From NCBI GenBank assembly GCA_023395595.1, contig JAEWYO010000027.1, forward strand, positions 1-39,122: 39,122 nucleotides of DNA, read 5' to 3'. This document shows positions 1 to 7,781 of the stretch, in pieces (position 1 is the first letter of the stretch; every line of letters starts with the position of its first letter). The position numbers and the translations under genes were made by a program. The notes below the pieces were generated by a model, which saw only the letters and a program-made list of their open reading frames with translations, was not told the DNA's origin and did no database searches. This DNA is from Bacillota bacterium (GTDB taxonomy: Bacteria; Bacillota; Clostridia; Christensenellales; CAG-138).

Positions 1-51
1 TACGCACTCATAACCCGGAGGTCGTTGGTTCAAGTCCATCCCCCGCAACCA
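1..51 (+). tRNA. 3' part of an initiator tRNA-fMet(CAT)-like gene, cut by window edge
   Basis: The run from the anticodon loop CTCATAA (7-13, anticodon CAT at 9-11) through CCCGGAGGTCG, the T-loop TTCAAGT (29-35), acceptor CCCCGCA (41-47) and an encoded CCA (49-51) matches the usual 3' half of bacterial initiator tRNA. The 5' side of the anticodon stem (2-6, ACGCA) does not pair well with CCCGG (14-18): the expected GGG opposite CCC is GCA. The T-stem also has a T-T mismatch (25/39). It may therefore be a degenerate copy or an attachment-site remnant rather than a working tRNA. The 5' half lies outside the window. Confidence 0.6.
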
Positions 52-92
52 AATAAACAAAGGCCATCCATCCGGATGGTCTTTGTTTATTT
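51..92 (+). terminator. Strong intrinsic terminator after the tRNA-like sequence
   Basis: A 19-bp inverted repeat (51-69 with 74-92) is perfectly paired apart from one G-T wobble, with a 4-base loop ATCC and an A-rich left arm mirrored by a T-rich right arm. It begins at the last base of the tRNA CCA. Because of the A/T-rich arms it could act in both directions. Confidence 0.85.
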
Positions 93-613
93 ATCACGTC
101 ATTCTGAAGGGTTGGAAGCCACGTCTACCGTCGGTTCACGGCGGTAAAAACGCCACAGTATCTGCGTATTTAACGGCAGGCTTTGCGAAAAAAAGCCGCT
201 TGCGCGGCATGAAATGCAAGCAAACTTGTCTGATTGGCGCAAAGAAGTCCATCCTCGTAACCAGCAAGAAAACACTTCGTTTGAACGATTTTTACGCTAC
301 TTATCGGTTGGTATTTTGTCGCATAAGTGGAAATTCACAAAGCATCCAACGACTCGTGGTATCGATTGATCCCGATTCCGCATCGCATGTTCAAATGTTG
401 GGAAGTAGAACTGTATTTGGAACACAAAGTTTATGTATGCATCTTAAATTCAGCATTTTCACGCCCGTGTACTGGATGACGTAAGTTGGTTCGCAACCGT
501 CATCATCAGAACTTCTATCGGCACCGGACCCACCTGCGACCGGTGTATTCCCCGAAAGTGTTTTGACACCGTTTCATGAAAATCAATTTTGCACGAAATT
601 CACACCAACCAAG
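93..613. other. Gene-poor spacer, no credible coding sequence
   Basis: One open frame (83-484, plus) crosses this stretch. It lacks a ribosome binding site, begins inside the terminator hairpin, has irregular composition and resembles no family I know. No tRNA, operator copy or repeat was recognised. The stretch sits between the tRNA-like sequence and the end of the large minus-strand operon and may be decayed DNA at an island edge. Confidence 0.5.
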
Positions 614-643
614 AAGACCTGCCGGTTAAACGCAGCAGGTCTT
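614..643 (-). terminator. Terminator at the end of the 12-gene operon
   Basis: AAGACCTGC (614-622) pairs perfectly with GCAGGTCTT (635-643), with a 12-base loop. It lies 15 bp past the stop codon of the DUF4395 gene. The U-tract is modest in both directions, so its efficiency is uncertain. Confidence 0.6.
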
Positions 644-657
644 GTTTGATACAATTC

Positions 658-1131
658 TTACCGCGACAGCCAGTTTGCGATGTTCTGCGGAAACAGCGAA
701 TACATCCAGCAGCCGAGGCAGAACCCGAGGAAAGCTTCCAGCGCGGCGCAGAGGATGAGAACACCCAGAACAATAGCACCGACAGTTGTTGATTTAAACG
801 CAAACAAAATCGTCGCGATTACGGAAAATGCAACTCCGACGCGCGCCGCAAACACCTTTGGTGCACTGTCGACCATCTTTTTCGGCAGATTCAGGCCGGA
901 GACGATTCCGCGCGCGAGCGTCGCCAGCGGGCTGTACTTGGGCTTGATGAATGCGCGGATGATGAAATCCAGCGCGAGCAACCCCGTGATGATCGCCGCT
1001 GTCTTCACGGAAGAAAGTAGCGCGATTAAGAGTGCGGCAACCGAGATGGTGAACACAAGTCCTGCGACCACGCGCACGGTCGTGTTATCCCGCTTTTCAC
1101 CGTTGATCGGGCAAGAAAAATCGATTGGCAT
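658..1131 (-). CDS. DUF4395 family membrane protein
   Basis: A 157-residue protein with about four hydrophobic helices (roughly residues 20-40, 42-60, 93-113 and 116-136) and a C-terminal LEAFLGFCLGCWMY segment that places a CxxC pair (C138, C141) at a membrane end. An additional N-terminal Cys (C7) lies in a CPI motif. This architecture matches the DUF4395 family, whose function is not established. The start was chosen at 1131 because AGGAG lies 8 bp upstream; the longer frame to 1185 would overlap the deaminase gene. It is the last gene of the BMP operon, 28 bp after the deaminase. The paired cysteines and the sulfur-related neighbours suggest a thiol or sulfur role, but that is inference. 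Confidence 0.75.
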   Translation of the reverse strand: MPIDFSCPINGEKRDNTTVRVVAGLVFTISVAALLIALLSSVKTAAIITGLLALDFIIRAFIKPKYSPLATLARGIVSGLNLPKKMVDSAPKVFAARVGVAFSVIATILFAFKSTTVGAIVLGVLILCAALEAFLGFCLGCWMYSLFPQNIANWLSR

Positions 1132-1159
1132 AGTAGTCTCCTTTCTTATTTTTGTTCTC

Positions 1160-1621
1160 TTATCTAAACCGGGCTTCCCACCCACTTAGAATCTGATCTT
1201 TTGCCAACTCCGGCAGCAGTTGAATCTGCTCGAGCAGCTTTGGGTCCTCGTTTCCGCGCAGGTAATCATATACGTGCTTATCGCTCAACCCGACCTGATG
1301 GTCGTCCTCGCAGGTTGCGCTGAAATAGATTTTTTCGATTCCCGCCCAGATTGCCGCAGAGACGCACATCGGGCAGCTTTGAGACGTCGTATAGAGCACA
1401 TGCCCCGCGGGAAAACGCGGGCCGAGTATCTTTGCTGCGTTTCGAATCGCGACGACCTCGCCGTGTGCGGTCGGGTCGCTCTCCTGCCTCACGCGGTTGA
1501 CGCCCAGCGCGACGATCTCGCCATCCTTGACGACTGCTGCGCCGAACAGTCCGCCGGCGCCCTCCTCCGCAGCTTTCTGAGTATGCGCCACGATGGTTCG
1601 CATGATTTCTTCGTGCGTCAC
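1160..1621 (-). CDS. Nucleoside/guanine-type deaminase (cytidine deaminase superfamily)
   Basis: A 153-residue CDA-fold zinc hydrolase. The zinc/catalytic motif TAHGE (H53, E55) and the second zinc motif SCPMC (C83, C86) are both present, so it should be active. It fits best among guanine deaminase / nucleoside deaminase-like proteins (GuaD group) rather than the tRNA deaminase TadA, because TadA genes usually stand elsewhere and the C-terminal part (DDHQVGLSDKHVYDYL) resembles GuaD-type proteins. It starts with GTG, overlapping the stop of the preceding isomerase gene (GTGA), so it is translationally coupled. In the operon it could deaminate the base of an imported nucleoside. The substrate is inferred only from family and from the nucleoside-type transporter upstream. 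Confidence 0.85.
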   Translation of the reverse strand: MTHEEIMRTIVAHTQKAAEEGAGGLFGAAVVKDGEIVALGVNRVRQESDPTAHGEVVAIRNAAKILGPRFPAGHVLYTTSQSCPMCVSAAIWAGIEKIYFSATCEDDHQVGLSDKHVYDYLRGNEDPKLLEQIQLLPELAKDQILSGWEARFR

Positions 1622-2748
1622 GGAAGGATCACCTCGCGATAAACATCAAAGTTTTCGATCAGCGCCGGGAGTCCGCCCGCCGCTAGCACGACCCAGAGTG
1701 CCTCCTTGACCTGCTCCTTTGTCGCGCCCGCCGCAATCGCTTCCCGCGCACAGGCGACCGCGCCCGCCGGATGCAGCTTCAGCGCGTCCGCCACCATGGA
1801 GATGAGCAGGCGATACCTGGGCTCCAGCGCGCCCTGCGGCGCGTGGACGATGTCCAGCAGGTCTTTTGCGTTTGAGTAAAGCTGACGGTCGCCGTCATAC
1901 AGCGGCAGCAGAAACGGCGGAACTTGCTGCTTTTCTAGAAACGCAAGCGCTTGTAGAACATCCTCCTCCTTCAAATACTCCAGAACCAGCGGGCCACGAT
2001 AGCCACTTTCCCGCAACTTCTTGATATAGTACGAGTACGGAAGAACGCCGCCGCCCGCAGGCCCAAAGATCGAATGCTCTTTCTCAATCCTCGTGTCCTT
2101 TGCGTGCGCCAGAACAATATCTTTCCCAAGCAGGCGCAAAAACTCGTCGATCTGAGATTCCTGCCGGTCGGCATTTTCCGGCGTGACGAGGTTCGCGGGG
2201 TCATACACCACCTTGAGGTTTTCCTCGCCTACGTCGTCAAGAATGCGGCGTACCAATTCTGCGCTCTGGATCACGGCAGCGAAGTGCATCTCAACGCCGA
2301 CCGTCACGCCAAACTTGGCCGCGTGCGCCGCAAGCTCCCGGTAAATCGAAACAACGGTTTGCCAGGTCTCCTCGGTGTGGTTGTCGGAATGATCTGTCCA
2401 GTTGTGCGTGGGATGCGTGCTGCCGATCTCGGTGACAACGAGCTGGGCTCCAAACGCCGGCGCAAGCTCGATCCAGCGCTTTGCGTCGCTCAGCGCCTGC
2501 GCGCGCTTCTGCGCATCCGGCACGACAAAGCTGTGTCCTGCGCTGACGGCAAGAATTTCGATCCCTTCCGCCGCATATGCCGCGCGGACTTCCTGCGCCT
2601 GCTCGATTGAAAATTCCGATGCACCGAGCCATTTTCCGCCGATCACCGGCACGAACTGCACGGAAGTAAAGCCTGCGTTATGCGCGCGCTTTGCCGCTTT
2701 CTTCCAATCGTGGTTTGCATAGACCGAAGTAAAAACACCATAGCTCAT
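1618..2748 (-). CDS. TIM-barrel sugar isomerase/epimerase fused to a carboxymuconolactone decarboxylase-like domain
   Basis: A 376-residue two-domain protein. Residues 1-275 are a xylose isomerase-like TIM barrel (AP endonuclease family 2 / D-tagatose 3-epimerase type) with the expected divalent-metal ligands in order: E153 (GVEMHF), D183 (VYDPANL), H215 (LAHAKD) and E257 (LVLEYL). Residues 285-376 form an all-helical CMD/AhpD-like domain (REAIAAGATKEQVKEAL) that lacks a CxxC, so it is probably not a peroxidase. ATG at 2748 was chosen 5 bp after the SDR stop; the longer frame to 3192 only reads through the SDR gene out of frame. The fusion suggests two consecutive steps on a sugar-like intermediate. 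Confidence 0.85.
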   Translation of the reverse strand: MSYGVFTSVYANHDWKKAAKRAHNAGFTSVQFVPVIGGKWLGASEFSIEQAQEVRAAYAAEGIEILAVSAGHSFVVPDAQKRAQALSDAKRWIELAPAFGAQLVVTEIGSTHPTHNWTDHSDNHTEETWQTVVSIYRELAAHAAKFGVTVGVEMHFAAVIQSAELVRRILDDVGEENLKVVYDPANLVTPENADRQESQIDEFLRLLGKDIVLAHAKDTRIEKEHSIFGPAGGGVLPYSYYIKKLRESGYRGPLVLEYLKEEDVLQALAFLEKQQVPPFLLPLYDGDRQLYSNAKDLLDIVHAPQGALEPRYRLLISMVADALKLHPAGAVACAREAIAAGATKEQVKEALWVVLAAGGLPALIENFDVYREVILP

Positions 2749-2753
2749 ATGCT

Positions 2754-3512
2754 TCACCGTATGGTATAGCCGCCATCCACAATCAGGTTGTGACCGACGA
2801 CATAGTTCGACTCCTGCGAGAGCAGGAACAGCGCGGGACCGACGATATCCCCGGGAACGGCAACACGCCCGAGCGGAACCTGTGCACTGATCTCCTGCCG
2901 GATGGCAGGATTCTGCAGAAATCCCGCCGTCAAGGGTGTATCCACGGTGCCGGGGCTGATTGCGTTGACATAAACGCCCTCGCCAATCCATTCCGAAGCC
3001 AGCGCGCGGGTCAGGTGGATCACGCCCGCCTTCGCCGCGGCGTAGCTGGAACCGCGGTTCCCCGTCACCACCACGCCTGACATAGACGCAAGATTCACGA
3101 TCTTTCCGCGCTTTTGCGGCAGCATGATCTTCGCCGCCTGCTGATTGCTCCAAAACAGGTTGGACAGGAAACCGTCGATCACGCGGCTCCAATCCTCCTC
3201 CTGAATCTCTACCGCAGGATTCATCGCATTGAGGCCGATGGAGTTGACCGAAAGCGTGATGTTCGGCAAAACCTGCTGCACTTTTTGATAGAGCGCGACC
3301 ACGTCGTCCCGGTTGTTGATCTGCGTTTCGATGCTGTGCACCTTGCCGCCGATTGTGTGAATCTCCCGCTCTACCCGCTCGAGATTCTGTCGGGATACGT
3401 CCGCGATGACAACCTCCGCGCCGGATTCGGCAACCGCCTTTGCAATCGCGCCTCCGATTCCGCCCACGCCGAGAATCAGCGCGCGTTCGCCGTCCAGTCT
3501 AAAATAGCTCAT
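2754..3512 (-). CDS. Short-chain dehydrogenase/reductase (SDR)
   Basis: A 252-residue classical SDR: N-terminal Rossmann turn GVGGIGG (15-21), the YxxxK active pair Y157/K161 in SSYAAAK, and the C-terminal GHNLIVDGGYT signature for the cofactor fold. The usual NNAG motif is replaced by VNSIGLN (about 89-95), a conservative but unusual change. The first turn also lacks the common TG start. D38 after strand 2 (VVIADVS) suggests NAD(H) preference. GGAG lies 6 bp upstream of the ATG. It sits 20 bp after another SDR and directly before the isomerase-CMD gene, consistent with successive oxidation/reduction and isomerisation of a polyol or sugar acid. The substrate cannot be read from sequence. Confidence 0.9.
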   Translation of the reverse strand: MSYFRLDGERALILGVGGIGGAIAKAVAESGAEVVIADVSRQNLERVEREIHTIGGKVHSIETQINNRDDVVALYQKVQQVLPNITLSVNSIGLNAMNPAVEIQEEDWSRVIDGFLSNLFWSNQQAAKIMLPQKRGKIVNLASMSGVVVTGNRGSSYAAAKAGVIHLTRALASEWIGEGVYVNAISPGTVDTPLTAGFLQNPAIRQEISAQVPLGRVAVPGDIVGPALFLLSQESNYVVGHNLIVDGGYTIR

Positions 3513-3532
3513 ATCTTTCTCCTTTTAAATCA

Positions 3533-4327
3533 TCAAAATTGTGTGTCTCCCGCGTCGACGTTGATCGCCTGACCGCGGATAATGGCTGCATCGCTGCTGA
3601 GTAGAAACGCGACCACGCGCCCGACCTCTTCCGGCTGCACGAGCCTGCCAAGCTGCTTAGGTCCCCAACTCGCGCGCGCTTCTTCGAGCGTAAACGCGCC
3701 GTGGCTACGGTCGATCGCCGCGCACATGCAGTAGGTCAGCATGTCTGTGTCCACCGCTCCCGGGCAGACCGCGTTGACATTGATTCCAAATTGCGCCAGT
3801 TCCTGCGAGAGCGTATGCGTCAGGTTGACTACGGCGGCTTTCGTCGCGTTGTATTCGATATATTCCGAATACGGCCGTTTCGCCGCGTTGGATGCGATAT
3901 TGACCACGCTTCCGCCACGCTTTCGTGCGATCAGCCTCGTTGCAAACGCGCGCGTCGTGTTGAGAACCCCGCGCAAATTCACCTCGATCGTATTACGATC
4001 CGCGGCTTCGTTCTCATCCAAAAACGAGTGCTCGTAGCAGACCCCCGCGTTGTTTACCAATAGATCGACCGATTCAAACGTTTCTTGCGCCCAATCCAGC
4101 GTTTCTTCGATGCTTTGAATTCGCCTTACGTCCATCGTACGGGAGTAAACGCTCGCACCTTGATCCGAAGCGAGAGATCGTCTCGCTTCCTCCAGTGCTT
4201 GTTCGCGAATATCGCCGATGATCACCGTCACGCCTTTCTCTGATAAAACCTTTGCAATCCCTCTTCCGATTCCACCCGCGCCGCCGGTAATCAGCGCCAC
4301 GCGCCCTTCCAGCGTATCACGGCGCAT
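3533..4327 (-). CDS. Short-chain dehydrogenase/reductase (SDR)
   Basis: A 264-residue classical SDR with GGAGGIG (15-21), the intact NNAG motif (92-95), S146 and the catalytic pair Y159/K163 (YNATK). D39 after beta-2 suggests NAD(H). ATG at 4327 is preferred because AAGGAG lies 7 bp upstream; it overlaps the end of the flavodoxin gene by 11 bp, and the longer frame to 4510 reads antisense-like, non-homologous sequence. The neighbouring SDR downstream is only distantly similar (different NNAG and glycine motifs), so this is not a recent duplication but a two-dehydrogenase pathway. Confidence 0.9.
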   Translation of the reverse strand: MRRDTLEGRVALITGGAGGIGRGIAKVLSEKGVTVIIGDIREQALEEARRSLASDQGASVYSRTMDVRRIQSIEETLDWAQETFESVDLLVNNAGVCYEHSFLDENEAADRNTIEVNLRGVLNTTRAFATRLIARKRGGSVVNIASNAAKRPYSEYIEYNATKAAVVNLTHTLSQELAQFGINVNAVCPGAVDTDMLTYCMCAAIDRSHGAFTLEEARASWGPKQLGRLVQPEEVGRVVAFLLSSDAAIIRGQAINVDAGDTQF

Positions 4328-5039
4328 ACGGACTCTCCTTGATCGGATTGCTGTCCAGATGATCCAGATCCGGCCGGTCGTCGCCAAGCAGCAGTCTGCC
4401 TGCCTTGACCAGCTTCGTTGCCTCCGCAACGCGCCTGCCCAAGCCGCGCACCTTCTCGATGCCAAGCGGATCTTCCAGCTCATTTGGCAGTTTGTCGCGC
4501 GACCAGACACACGCGCCGCAGTATCCGCCGGAAGGGCCGCTGACCGTCAGCATCTCGTTGAGCATAAAGAAGTCGTTGATCATCTGAATCGTCGTCTCCT
4601 GTCCGCCGTGCCGAGTCCCGCCAACCGCGATAGAACCGCCGACTTTGTTGCGATGGACGCCCTTGAACACGCGCCAGAGCGGACGGAACCTGCCCATGAA
4701 GATGCCCAACAGCGGCGTATAGTTCATCTCGTAGACCGGGGATGCGATGATGTACCCATCCGCCTGTAAAAAACGCGGAATCAGCTCATCCATATCGTCG
4801 TGGAACGGCGCGCAGTAGTGCTCATATTTTTGTCCCGGATCCAGTTTGAGGCAGCGTTCGCATTGGATGCAGTGGTGGATGTTGGTTCCGTGCAGCGGCA
4901 GAAAATCGATCTCCACACCGGGCACTTTTGCCGCTTCCTCCAGCGCGATCTGCGTGAGGTAGTCGGTTGTTCCCTTCCTTGGGCTTCCGCTGATGCCGAG
5001 GATTCTGACCTTGACTGTGTCGTTTGTGATTTCATTCAT
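4317..5039 (-). CDS. Iron-sulfur flavoprotein-like NADPH-dependent FMN reductase family protein
   Basis: A 240-residue flavodoxin-fold protein. The FMN phosphate loop is GISGSPRKGTT (15-25), and SPVYEMNYTPLLGIFMGR matches the second FMN loop region. Between them is a cysteine cluster C57-x2-C60-x2-C63-x12-C76, resembling the compact cluster of iron-sulfur flavoproteins (Isf), which hold a 4Fe-4S centre and pass electrons from ferredoxin to FMN. Its ATG overlaps the end of the tandem flavodoxin gene by 8 bp (ATGAATGA), so the two are coupled. Cytosolic. It likely supplies or accepts electrons in an anaerobic reduction; the partner is unknown. Confidence 0.85.
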   Translation of the reverse strand: MNEITNDTVKVRILGISGSPRKGTTDYLTQIALEEAAKVPGVEIDFLPLHGTNIHHCIQCERCLKLDPGQKYEHYCAPFHDDMDELIPRFLQADGYIIASPVYEMNYTPLLGIFMGRFRPLWRVFKGVHRNKVGGSIAVGGTRHGGQETTIQMINDFFMLNEMLTVSGPSGGYCGACVWSRDKLPNELEDPLGIEKVRGLGRRVAEATKLVKAGRLLLGDDRPDLDHLDSNPIKESPYAP

Positions 5040-6354
5040 TGCTCACGCTCTCCTCATAGCTTGGTTTGTCTGTGAGTCCCATCTTAGTTCGCGAGGGAAA
5101 ATATTCCTCCGAAAGACTCCCATATGCTGCATGCTTGGCCGCAAGAACGCGCGAAGTCAGGCGCTCGATGTCCTGCGTCAGGCGGTCAACCGCATCGGTA
5201 AAGAACTGATCGCTTCCAAGCTGCGTCGCCTGCCGCAAAAACGCGGCGGGCCCAAGCGGATAGTCGGGGTCGCTTCCCGTCACAATCAGGTTCCCGCGCA
5301 GCACCGCGTGATCAAAATAAAACTGCTGCGTGAGGGTTTGACCACCGTAACGAATCGTGTCATACGCGATGACACCCTCCGGTTTTCGGTATTTCGCGAA
5401 CTGATACGGCACGCTTTGCGTGATTGCGCGGTGCAGCACCGTGCTAAATCCGTTTTCGCTGAGGCGATCAAGCGCGCAGCGCACCGCGGTCGGCGGGCCG
5501 ATGCGGTCGGACGAGCTGACCCAGAGGATGCCGTCCGCCTGAAGCCACTTCTCCTTGAACTCCTGAAAGCCATCCTTGTAGACGCAGTCAAAGTGTTGAT
5601 AGCAGTATTGGTTGCAGTGATGGCAGCCCTCCATGCGTTCCCCGACAAAGCGATAGGTGCTCACTGAGACCAGCTCGCTTCGGGAGAGTTTGTTCACGAT
5701 GCGCGCGGTGATCGCGTCGCCGATCTCCGGCGCATCGATGCCCGCGTTGATCACGAGCAGGTTTGCCCGGCTCTTCGGCGTGATGTCGGAAGCGAGCTTG
5801 AGAATCCACGCGACATCGACCACCTGTTTTCCAAGTTCCCGCGCGCCTGCAAAGAGGCGCTCGTCCTGCGGTTGCTCCTTGTCCGGCACACGACCCGCGA
5901 GGCGGTAGGCCGGAATCACGTGTAAAGAAGAAAACAGCTCGATGGCATTCTCCAACCCGAGCTCCACCATGCCGTAGGTTTCGCTGCCCTGCATGATCAC
6001 AGCTCCGGCTTTTTCGTAATGCCCTTGCTGCAATTCCGGCGCGAGTTCTGCGGCCAGCCGATCAAACGCGTGGTAGAGAATCCCTGGTCCCGCCGCAGTA
6101 TAAATCGGCGCTGAGAGCACGATTGCATCCGCCCAGCGCCAGAGCGAGAGGAACTCCGCAAAGTCATCCTTCGTATCGGCCGGATCATAGTGTTTGCCGA
6201 AAATGTGCAGCTCCCGCGTCTCCGTGTTTGGCAGAGAATCGATCGTTTCTTTCACTTTTTCCAGCAGAATACCGGAGTTATTCTTCTTGCGCGGGCTACC
6301 GTTGAGAAGCAGCACCCGCACGGGGATTTCATTGATGTCCGTCTGTTTGCTCAT
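5032..6354 (-). CDS. Tandem-domain flavodoxin/NADPH-dependent FMN reductase protein with cysteine cluster
   Basis: A 440-residue protein with two flavodoxin-like domains in one chain. Domain 1 (about 11-185) has an intact FMN loop LLLNGSPRKKNNS. Domain 2 (about 196-410) begins LLVINAGIDAPEIG, a degenerate FMN loop, but carries four cysteines C244-x2-C247-x3-C251-x5-C257 that could hold an Fe-S cluster as in Isf proteins. A plausible reading is that one domain binds FMN and the other a cluster, giving a built-in electron relay. Its ATG overlaps the CysK-fusion stop (ATGA). The next gene is a single-domain relative, so the pair may form a complex. Confidence 0.8.
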   Translation of the reverse strand: MSKQTDINEIPVRVLLLNGSPRKKNNSGILLEKVKETIDSLPNTETRELHIFGKHYDPADTKDDFAEFLSLWRWADAIVLSAPIYTAAGPGILYHAFDRLAAELAPELQQGHYEKAGAVIMQGSETYGMVELGLENAIELFSSLHVIPAYRLAGRVPDKEQPQDERLFAGARELGKQVVDVAWILKLASDITPKSRANLLVINAGIDAPEIGDAITARIVNKLSRSELVSVSTYRFVGERMEGCHHCNQYCYQHFDCVYKDGFQEFKEKWLQADGILWVSSSDRIGPPTAVRCALDRLSENGFSTVLHRAITQSVPYQFAKYRKPEGVIAYDTIRYGGQTLTQQFYFDHAVLRGNLIVTGSDPDYPLGPAAFLRQATQLGSDQFFTDAVDRLTQDIERLTSRVLAAKHAAYGSLSEEYFPSRTKMGLTDKPSYEESVSNE

Positions 6355-7781
6355 ATCTTGTTCTCGTTCCCTTCGGTTTTTACCGGTGCGCCGGGCAGCA
6401 GATCCGCCAGCTGCGTCAGGATGATCTCTTCCGTTATCTGTGCGGCAAGAAATACATATCCTTCACAGAGCTTCTTCTGCTCTGCGGAATACCACTCCAC
6501 TCCACGCGTCAGCACGCGGCAGCAGATAGATTTGTTCGCTTTTTTAAAGCGTTCATGCAGCTCGTGAACCGCGAGAAACGCCATGCGGTTGGATTCATAC
6601 GCCTTTTTGCGCCCCGCGATCAGGCCAAAGATCATCGTGCAGCCGGTCACGCCGCCGCAGGCGCATCCGCTCTCGCCCATGCCCGCGCCAAAGCCGGACG
6701 CGATTCGGTAACAGTGCTCCGGAAGGTCGAGGTTGTATTTTTCGTTGAATCCCTTTAGCACCGCTTCGCTGCAAGACAGCCCGTTTCGAAAATAGTGAAG
6801 GCTGAGTTCTGCCGCGGTTCTGCCGTCCTGCGCAATCTCCTCCTTATCTTTCTCCTTGGAAAAATCCTCATAGAGCCAGGTGCTCAGGTAGCGCTCTCCT
6901 GAATCGGGAAACACGGTGACGATCGTCTTGCCCGCATTTTCCGGTCGGTTCGCGACCTCCAGCGCCGCCCAGAGCGCCGCGCCGGAGGAGATACCGACGA
7001 GCAGCCCTTTTTTCTTCGCGATCTCACGCGCGGCATCGCCCGCGTCGTCGTCCCGCACGCGGATGATCTCGTCTATGATGCCAAGGTTCAGCACGTCCGG
7101 CACAAATCCCGCGCCAATACCCTGAATGCGATGCAGCGCCTTGCCGTTGCCGGAAAGCACCGAGGACTGAAACGGCTCCACCGCGATGACCTTCACGTTG
7201 GGGTTGTTCTTCTTGAGCACCTCCCCCACGCCGGTGATCGTTCCGCCTGTGCCAACGCCCGCCACGAAGATATCCACCTTACCGTCGAGGTCGTTCCAAA
7301 TCTCCGGGGCAGTTGTTTTTCGGTGCACTTCCGGATTTGCGGCGTTTTCAAACTGCTGCGGGATAAACGCGCGCGGAATCGCAGTGGCGAGCTCTTCCGC
7401 CTTTTTCACCGCGCCCTCCATCGCGTCATATGCATCCGTGAGCACGACCTCCGCGCCGAGCGCATGCACGAGCTTCCTGCGCTCGATGCTCATCGTCTCG
7501 GGCATGGTTAATATCAGGCGGTAGCCGCGGCTTGCTGCGACAAACGCAAGCCCGATGCCCGTGTTGCCACTGGTGGGTTCGATAATTGTGTCTCCCGGCT
7601 GTAATATCCCCGCCGCCTCCGCTGCCTCCACCATAGATAGCGCAATGCGATCTTTCACGCTCGAAAGCGGGTTAAACATCTCCAGCTTTGCGACGATCCG
7701 CGCGGGCGAATTGCGAAAGCTCGTGATATCCAATAGCGGTGTGTGGCCGATGAGTTCCGTTAGGTCATTTGCTACTTTCAT
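6351..7781 (-). CDS. cysK: Cysteine synthase fused to a C_GCAxxG_C_C domain
   Basis: A 476-residue fusion. Residues 1-312 are O-acetylserine (thiol)-lyase: PLP lysine K43 (SSVKDR), PTSGNTG (69-75), phosphate loop GVGTGGT (175-181), GISSGA (263-268) and C-terminal PDSGERYLST. It normally joins sulfide to O-acetylserine to make cysteine. Residues about 320-455 are a C_GCAxxG_C_C family domain, with C337 (SCSEA), GCACGG (372-377), C381, C420-C421 and C439. This domain is thought to be redox-active or to hold a cofactor, but its role is unproven. The fusion suggests that sulfur released by neighbouring enzymes is delivered to the PLP site. A second, unfused cysK lies at 28287-29225. The start overlaps the permease gene by 17 bp. 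Confidence 0.9.
   Translation of the reverse strand: MKVANDLTELIGHTPLLDITSFRNSPARIVAKLEMFNPLSSVKDRIALSMVEAAEAAGILQPGDTIIEPTSGNTGIGLAFVAASRGYRLILTMPETMSIERRKLVHALGAEVVLTDAYDAMEGAVKKAEELATAIPRAFIPQQFENAANPEVHRKTTAPEIWNDLDGKVDIFVAGVGTGGTITGVGEVLKKNNPNVKVIAVEPFQSSVLSGNGKALHRIQGIGAGFVPDVLNLGIIDEIIRVRDDDAGDAAREIAKKKGLLVGISSGAALWAALEVANRPENAGKTIVTVFPDSGERYLSTWLYEDFSKEKDKEEIAQDGRTAAELSLHYFRNGLSCSEAVLKGFNEKYNLDLPEHCYRIASGFGAGMGESGCACGGVTGCTMIFGLIAGRKKAYESNRMAFLAVHELHERFKKANKSICCRVLTRGVEWYSAEQKKLCEGYVFLAAQITEEIILTQLADLLPGAPVKTEGNENKI

Noticed and set aside
83..484. 133-codon plus-strand frame after the tRNA-like sequence
   Set aside because: It starts inside the terminator hairpin, has no ribosome site and resembles no known family.
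2749..3192. N-terminal extension of the isomerase-CMD protein
   Set aside because: The extra 148 codons read the SDR gene in another frame and have no homology-like features. The ATG 5 bp after the SDR stop is the natural start.
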